Below, piece after piece: positions 6,414-9,503 of a stretch of DNA of 9,503 nucleotides. The DNA comes from CAYZJV01 sp964616275. GTDB taxonomy: Bacteria > Spirochaetota > Spirochaetia > Sphaerochaetales > Sphaerochaetaceae. The stretch's first letter is position 1, and each line of letters opens with the position of its first letter. The DNA lies in the NCBI GenBank assembly GCA_964616275.1, contig CAZTUL010000076.1:1-9503 (forward strand), in the 5' to 3' direction. Under the pieces are notes generated by a model that was given only the letters and a program-made list of their open reading frames with translations, searched no databases and was not told where the DNA came from. Made by a program: the position numbers and the translations under genes.

Positions 6414-7523
6414 TTAGTCCTGAACAGCCCATTCACGAGCCCATTCGTATCCCATCTCAGCAGTAATTTCCTGGAACCGATGTATAATTTCATACCCAGG
6501 CAAACCGCGTGCTTTCATTTCTTCAGCCCATTCCTTGGGAATATCTTCGACAAGACTTGCCCACTTGGCTCTATCCTCTGTAGGAAATTCGAGAAATTCA
6601 ATTCCTATTGCTTCCCATTCTCTTCTAAGACGATCCTCCCACTGTACACGAAGGTCATCAGCCAGCACCAACTCAGCTTCCTTACCAACCTCAACCATAA
6701 TATCTTGGATATATTCTGGAAGTGAGTTGAATTTCTCTAGATTGATAATGAGATCCCATGGGGCTCCAACCATAGCTTCAACATTCACAAGATACTTAGC
6801 GAGCTCTTGTACCTTAAATGCATTCATGTGAGTCATTGGATGGAAATCCATTTCCGTAACCCCTGTCTGCATGAGTGTGTATCTGTCATGCATGGGTGCA
6901 ACAACTGGAACCAGACCTGCTGGAGTCGCCCATCGACCAAAGTATTGACCGATAAGACCAATCTTTTTCCCTCTGAAATCTGCCAGCGTCCTTACAGGAG
7001 TCTTGCTAATGATGTTATAGGGCATAGTCACAAAGTTAGATAGTAGCAAGCCATTCTGTGCTGCAAGTTCTTCTTTGAATGCTGGAATCTCTTCATACAT
7101 CTGTCGAGTTGCACGAGCAACAAGGCTTGGGTCAGTAGGCCCAAAGGGAATAACGAAATGGTATGGACCGAGCGGTGTGACACCAGGTGTATATATTCTA
7201 CATCCGAGTATGATGTCTACCATTCCCTGTGTTAGGATTTCGAGATGTGCAGTACCTGAGGCAACTGATGCATTCCAAAACGTTTCGAAAGTTACTCTCC
7301 CATCCGTTCTTTTGGTTACTTCGTCCATCCACCATTTCACACCATCGCTGTTCAAGAACTGCCCAGGAGGGGCTGAAACCGATGCAAGTCTGAGCTTGAT
7401 TGGCTTCCCGTCATCTTCTCCTACCACACTACCAGACTCTGTCTTGCCTGCAGCCCAAAGCACCGTAGTAATGGAAAGCAACAATACCATACTTACTAGT
7501 ATTTTCCATGCTTTACTTTTCAT
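6414..7523 (-). CDS. dctP: TRAP transporter periplasmic solute-binding protein (DctP family)
   Basis: The product is 369 aa. An N-terminal signal peptide (basic MKSKAWK, hydrophobic ILVSMVLLLSITTVLW, then AAG-KTES) exports it to the periplasm, where it binds substrate and delivers it to the membrane subunits. Family features include GRVTFETFWNASVAS (75-89), LTQGMVDI (97-104), the block RTLADFRGKKIGL (178-190), and GVTEMDFHP (221-229), matching the usual G-V-x-D/E-x-x-x-x-P. In most DctP proteins the 'LKGLKIR' block ends in an arginine that salt-bridges the substrate carboxylate. Here the corresponding residue appears to be Gly189, so the ligand or its recognition may be atypical. The start at 7523 has AGGAGG a few nt upstream. 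It is the first gene of the operon, under the divergent promoter, and is followed by a strong hairpin. The signal-peptide style resembles spirochaete binding proteins. Confidence 0.9.
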   Translation of the reverse strand: MKSKAWKILVSMVLLLSITTVLWAAGKTESGSVVGEDDGKPIKLRLASVSAPPGQFLNSDGVKWWMDEVTKRTDGRVTFETFWNASVASGTAHLEILTQGMVDIILGCRIYTPGVTPLGPYHFVIPFGPTDPSLVARATRQMYEEIPAFKEELAAQNGLLLSNFVTMPYNIISKTPVRTLADFRGKKIGLIGQYFGRWATPAGLVPVVAPMHDRYTLMQTGVTEMDFHPMTHMNAFKVQELAKYLVNVEAMVGAPWDLIINLEKFNSLPEYIQDIMVEVGKEAELVLADDLRVQWEDRLRREWEAIGIEFLEFPTEDRAKWASLVEDIPKEWAEEMKARGLPGYEIIHRFQEITAEMGYEWAREWAVQD

Positions 7524-7538
7524 ATGATCCTCCTAAAT

Positions 7539-7561
7539 ATATTGGATACACTATCCAATAT
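7539..7561. promoter_or_regulatory. Operator candidate O1 at the dctP start site
   Basis: This is a perfect inverted repeat with 10-bp arms and a CAC spacer; its core is ATTGGATA (7541-7548) and TATCCAAT (7552-7559). It covers the predicted dctP transcription start. The 11-mer TATTGGATACA within it (7540-7550) recurs exactly at 7617-7627. TTGG...CCAA-type palindromes are usual operators of GntR/FCD regulators, and such a regulator is encoded nearby, so it is the natural ligand. Confidence 0.7.
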
Positions 7562-7563
7562 CC

Positions 7564-7591
7564 ACTATATACCAGAAAAACCAATTGTCAA
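7564..7591 (-). promoter_or_regulatory. Predicted sigma70-type promoter for the dctP operon
   Basis: On the minus strand a consensus TTGACA (7591-7586) is followed, 16 bp later, by TATAGT (7569-7564). Transcription would start near 7557, giving a leader of about 33 nt before the dctP ATG at 7523. The start lies inside the operator palindrome 7539-7561, as expected for repression. The -35 overlaps the divergent cupin promoter's -35 by five bases. Confidence 0.7.
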
Positions 7592-7613
7592 CAACAAAAA
7601 TATATTATATATT
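7585..7613 (+). promoter_or_regulatory. Predicted sigma70-type promoter for the cupin gene
   Basis: TTGTCA (7585-7590) and TATATT (7608-7613) are separated by 17 bp. Transcription would begin near 7620, inside the second operator-like site (7611-7629), leaving a leader of about 50 nt before the cupin ATG. The hexamers are good and the spacing is ideal. The prediction is by eye only. Confidence 0.6.
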
Positions 7614-7629
7614 GTGTATTGGATACAAT
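7611..7629. promoter_or_regulatory. Operator candidate O2 at the cupin start site
   Basis: ATTGTGTATTGGATACAAT contains the 11-mer TATTGGATACA shared with O1 and an inner perfect palindrome TGTAT-TGG-ATACA (7615-7627). It spans the predicted cupin transcription start just after the -10, the same relative position as O1 at the dctP promoter. One FCD repressor could therefore silence both directions. Confidence 0.55.
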
Positions 7630-7670
7630 CATCAATTCACTGGTATTGCACCAGCAAAGGAGGAATTCGT

Positions 7671-8060
7671 ATGAGAAAACATCAATTCATTCTGGACCTC
7701 ATCCATGGAAAGAATGAACCAATTAAAGATCTGGATGGTGCATCGAGAATCATTCTGGTTGACGAAGATACTGTCGGGGCTGAAGACATTACTTTCGGGT
7801 ATAGCAAGTTCGACCCTCACACATCTATTCATAAGAAACACGCGCATACGGAAGCAGAAGAAATCATGTATATTTTGAAAGGTCGCGGTATGACGGGAAT
7901 CAAAGACACTGAATTCGAGTTATCTGAAGGAGAAACGCTATTCGTTCCTCGAGGCGAAACCCATTGGTTCTATAATCCTTTCGACGAACCATGTGAATTC
8001 ATTTTCATCTATACAAGAAGCTCATTGAAGAAGGCTGGCTATAAACTCGGGTTGGAATAA
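7671..8060 (+). CDS. Small single-domain cupin protein
   Basis: The product is 129 aa with one cupin beta-barrel and no signal peptide. Motif 1 is HKKHAHTEAEEIMYILKGRG (54-73), supplying His57, His59 and Glu63 or Glu64 as metal ligands. Motif 2 is GETLFVPRGETHWFYN (87-102), an exact match to G-x5-P-x-G-x2-H-x3-N, with His98 as the remaining ligand. A metal-dependent role is therefore expected. Such small cupins in sugar-acid operons include isomerase/epimerase-like and KdgF-like enzymes, but nothing in the sequence decides among these. The start at 7671 is set by the strong AAAGGAGG at 7656-7663, 7 nt upstream. The open frame reaches back to 7524 but has no ribosome site there and crosses the promoter. 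It is transcribed divergently from the transport operon and is followed by a hairpin and the regulator gene. Confidence 0.8.
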   Translation: MRKHQFILDLIHGKNEPIKDLDGASRIILVDEDTVGAEDITFGYSKFDPHTSIHKKHAHTEAEEIMYILKGRGMTGIKDTEFELSEGETLFVPRGETHWFYNPFDEPCEFIFIYTRSSLKKAGYKLGLE

Positions 8061-8105
8061 GTATTAGATGGTTATCCTTCCTAAACTTAATTTAGAAATT
8101 TCAGT

Positions 8106-8138
8106 TTTCCGGGGTTCTGTTGGCCAGAACTCCGGAAA
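8106..8138 (+). terminator. Strong hairpin between the cupin and regulator genes
   Basis: TTTCCGGGGTTCTG (8106-8119) and CAGAACTCCGGAAA (8125-8138) form a 14-bp stem with a 5-nt loop. The single irregular pair is G-U on the plus strand and would be an A-C mismatch on the minus strand, so it fits the cupin transcript. It begins 45 nt after the cupin stop. No U-run follows, so termination may be partial and the regulator may also be read from the cupin promoter. Confidence 0.6.
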
Positions 8139-8157
8139 TGACATCGAATCAACAAGT

Positions 8158-8172
8158 ATATTGGTGTATAAT
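8158..8172 (+). promoter_or_regulatory. -10 region of the regulator gene with a possible operator half-site
   Basis: A perfect TATAAT lies at 8167-8172, 24 nt before the regulator ATG at 8196. No good -35 is visible at 16-18 bp. ATATTGG at 8158-8164, the same heptamer that forms one arm of O1, sits immediately before it. This would suit weak autoregulation by the FCD protein. The -10 is convincing; the half-site is tentative. Confidence 0.45.
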
Positions 8173-8195
8173 GAAGGAATAAAAAGGGGCACCCA

Positions 8196-8927
8196 ATGAA
8201 TCTTTATGAACAAGGCGACCAGCTATCCAATAATATCGGAGGAGTCAAGGCCATCTACAGGAGTATGCAGAATATCGTATTTGAAACAATCAAGGACGAA
8301 GTTCTTTCCGGAAGACTTAAACCCGGGGATGGTCTGAATACTCTAAGTTTATCAAAACGCCTTCAGGTCAGCAGAACACCAATAAGAGAAGCGCTTAACC
8401 GACTCGCATCGATAGGTCTGGTTGAGAATGAACCCCATAGAGGGTTCTTTGTGAAAAAACTCTCAGTTGAGGAGATTTTAGAGATTTATTACATCCGTGC
8501 GACTTTGTCCGGGGCATGCACGCGTCTTGCTGCAATGAATATTACTGACGATCAAATTGCTTCGCTATATACGTTCTGTACTGAGATGGAAACTTCATTG
8601 TCGGAGAAAAATCATACTCTCATGCTCGATAAGAACTACTTCTTTCATAATGTAATCTTCCGGGCAGCCAATTCCCCTCGTCTGGAAAGTCTTGTGCTTC
8701 AGTACTATCAGATGAGCGAACAGTATAGAGCCCTCGCGCTTGAACTACCTGGAAGGTATCATGAGGTCTGTGGTGAACATCGGTCGATTGTCGACTCCTT
8801 GAAGAAACGTAATCCCAGCTTGGCAGAAAAGAGAGAGAGGGAACATCAGATTAATACCGCAAGAAGAATCGCGGAATCTCTAGGAGCCAAAGAATCCTTG
8901 AATCGTTATGGATTCCTCAATCACTGA
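8196..8927 (+). CDS. GntR-family transcriptional regulator, FadR/FCD subfamily
   Basis: The product is 243 aa. The N-terminal winged helix-turn-helix (about 24-88) contains VLSGRLKPGD (36-45), LSLSKRLQVSRTPIREALNR (50-69), LASIGLVENE (70-79) and the wing HRGFFVKKLS (81-90), all classic for GntR. The helical FCD ligand domain follows, with His151, His195 and His217 at the canonical spacing (44 and 22) for a metal centre that binds small carboxylates. The usual Asp four residues before the first His is Asn147, though Asp145 is near. The start at 8196 has AAGGGG 6 nt upstream. Likely role: a repressor released by a pathway metabolite, acting on the divergent control region between dctP and the cupin gene. 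FCD regulators commonly control sugar-acid, lactate and similar catabolic operons. Confidence 0.9.
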   Translation: MNLYEQGDQLSNNIGGVKAIYRSMQNIVFETIKDEVLSGRLKPGDGLNTLSLSKRLQVSRTPIREALNRLASIGLVENEPHRGFFVKKLSVEEILEIYYIRATLSGACTRLAAMNITDDQIASLYTFCTEMETSLSEKNHTLMLDKNYFFHNVIFRAANSPRLESLVLQYYQMSEQYRALALELPGRYHEVCGEHRSIVDSLKKRNPSLAEKREREHQINTARRIAESLGAKESLNRYGFLNH

Positions 8928-8945
8928 ATGTATCTAGGAGTCTGT

Positions 8946-8967
8946 TCACAGGAGTTCCCGCCTGTGA
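8946..8967 (+). terminator. Hairpin downstream of the regulator gene
   Basis: TCACAGG (8946-8952) and CCTGTGA (8961-8967) form a 7-bp stem with an 8-nt loop, 18 nt after the regulator stop. The 3' flank TTCCTTC is pyrimidine-rich but not a clean U-run. It is a plausible terminator for the cupin-regulator transcript. Confidence 0.4.
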
Positions 8968-9503
8968 TTCCTTCACGATTCGCAGATCTCCATTTAAAAG
9001 CGACACTCATCTTGCCATCATTCAGGTGTAGTTGACTCGAGAGACGTTCTACTTGCAGAAAAGATACCCCTGATATGTCATATTTGCTTCCGATTGTCAC
9101 CGATATCGGATAATGTATCTCCATCCAAATCTAGTCTTCTCCCCATTCCCCTCAAAGTTTTCAAGGGTTTCTGTAAATATAGCCTACGATACCCGTATCG
9201 TAGGAGATCGGTCTGCCCGATGCAATGGGTGGCAAGTACCGAAGACCAAGTAGTAGTCATGACTGTCACATCTGAACTATTGCTTAACAGTAGGTTTACA
9301 ACCTTCTTGCATACTGCTGTTCAATAGCCATTCTAATACAGGTGAAGGAGGAGTTTCTCGTGTGGAGAACCACGAAGATGTTCATACTGTAACCCTGGAA
9401 GCAAAGGGAACGAGGAATCGTGGCTTTTTACCCTAGTTGATTATCGCTCAGACATCTGATACTTTTTCCGAGTTGAAGGGGAGAGCATCGTGCAGGCTGT
9501 GCA
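8968..9503. other. About 536 bp with no recognisable gene
   Basis: Both strands have only short overlapping open frames of up to about 65 codons, without a convincing ribosome site or recognisable motif. A near-perfect Shine-Dalgarno (AAGGAGGA at about 9345-9352) precedes GTG codons at 9360 and 9362, but those frames close within 10 to 26 codons. On the minus strand an open frame enters from the right edge with a CxxC (C-T-A-C) and stops at 9443-9441; it could be the tail of a gene beyond the window. The stretch also contains a 22-bp palindrome at 9183-9204. The character is that of decayed DNA like the left end, but I cannot name its origin. Confidence 0.4.
9183..9204. repeat. 22-bp perfect inverted repeat with 2-bp spacer
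   Basis: CCTACGATAC (9183-9192) and GTATCGTAGG (9195-9204) are exact complements separated by CC. A smaller inverted repeat, ATCGG (9207-9211) and CCGAT (9217-9221), follows directly. A 2-nt loop is too tight for an ideal RNA hairpin, so a dimeric protein-binding site or a relic of a mobile-element end is as likely as a terminator. No U-run follows. The function is unknown. Confidence 0.5.

Noticed and set aside
7524..7670. Longer cupin reading frame starting at 7524
   Set aside because: It crosses the promoter and operator region, has no ribosome site, and encodes sequence unlike cupins; the ATG at 7671 follows a strong AAAGGAGG.
8921..9269. Minus-strand open frames of about 65 codons (8921-9124 and 9078-9269) as small genes
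   Set aside because: They overlap each other, lack ribosome sites and show no motif I recognise; one runs into the end of the regulator gene.
9094..9327. Plus-strand open frame of 77 codons
   Set aside because: It has no Shine-Dalgarno, spans the perfect palindrome at 9183-9204, and shows no family resemblance.
9360..9439. Small protein starting at GTG 9360 or 9362 after AAGGAGGA
   Set aside because: The frames close after about 10 and 25 codons with no recognisable sequence; the good ribosome site may be the relic of a decayed gene.
1..9503. CRISPR array, tRNA, rRNA or riboswitch
   Set aside because: I found no regularly spaced repeats, cloverleaf-like tRNA sequence, rRNA segments or recognisable riboswitch core on either strand.

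Overview
The window looks like an accessory catabolic island from a moderately low-GC bacterium. The solute-binding protein has a signal peptide ending in an 'AAG(K)TES' stretch with no lipobox cysteine. That style is common in spirochaetes of the Sphaerochaeta/Treponema type, so I lean towards Spirochaetota. No rRNA, tRNA or housekeeping gene is present to confirm this.

Layout. (1) Positions 1-1189 are insertion-sequence debris. It starts with a frameshifted 3' remnant of an ISL3-type transposase, with a likely element end near 596. A compact 430-bp internally deleted IS21-type element follows at 643-1072. It keeps both terminal repeats, a 6-bp target duplication and a scrap of istB. (2) Positions 1190-7523 hold six genes on the minus strand. 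In transcription order they are a TRAP solute-binding protein, a zinc-dependent MDR dehydrogenase, the TRAP small permease, the TRAP large permease, a 3-hydroxyacyl-CoA-dehydrogenase-family enzyme resembling L-gulonate 3-dehydrogenase, and a lactonase-type beta-propeller. The last five are tightly packed: 9-nt gap, TAATG overlap, 50-nt gap, ATGA overlap. (3) Positions 7524-7670 form a divergent control region. Two back-to-back promoters have overlapping -35 hexamers, and each start region carries a copy of an ATTGGATACA-type operator. (4) Positions 7671-8927 carry, on the plus strand, a small cupin gene and a GntR/FCD regulator gene, separated by a strong hairpin. (5) Positions 8928-9503 contain no convincing gene, only a few inverted repeats.

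How it may work. An FCD regulator probably senses a small carboxylate and binds the divergent operators. De-repression would make the TRAP importer and three enzymes whose families act on sugar acids and lactones: a lactone hydrolase, a polyol/aldonate-type zinc dehydrogenase, and an L-gulonate/hydroxyacyl dehydrogenase homologue. The cupin could be an accessory enzyme such as an epimerase, isomerase or tautomerase. No kinase, dehydratase or aldolase lies in the window, so the pathway would have to be completed elsewhere and its substrate cannot be read from sequence. The binding protein lacks the usual substrate-carboxylate arginine of DctP proteins at the expected place, which hints at an atypical ligand.
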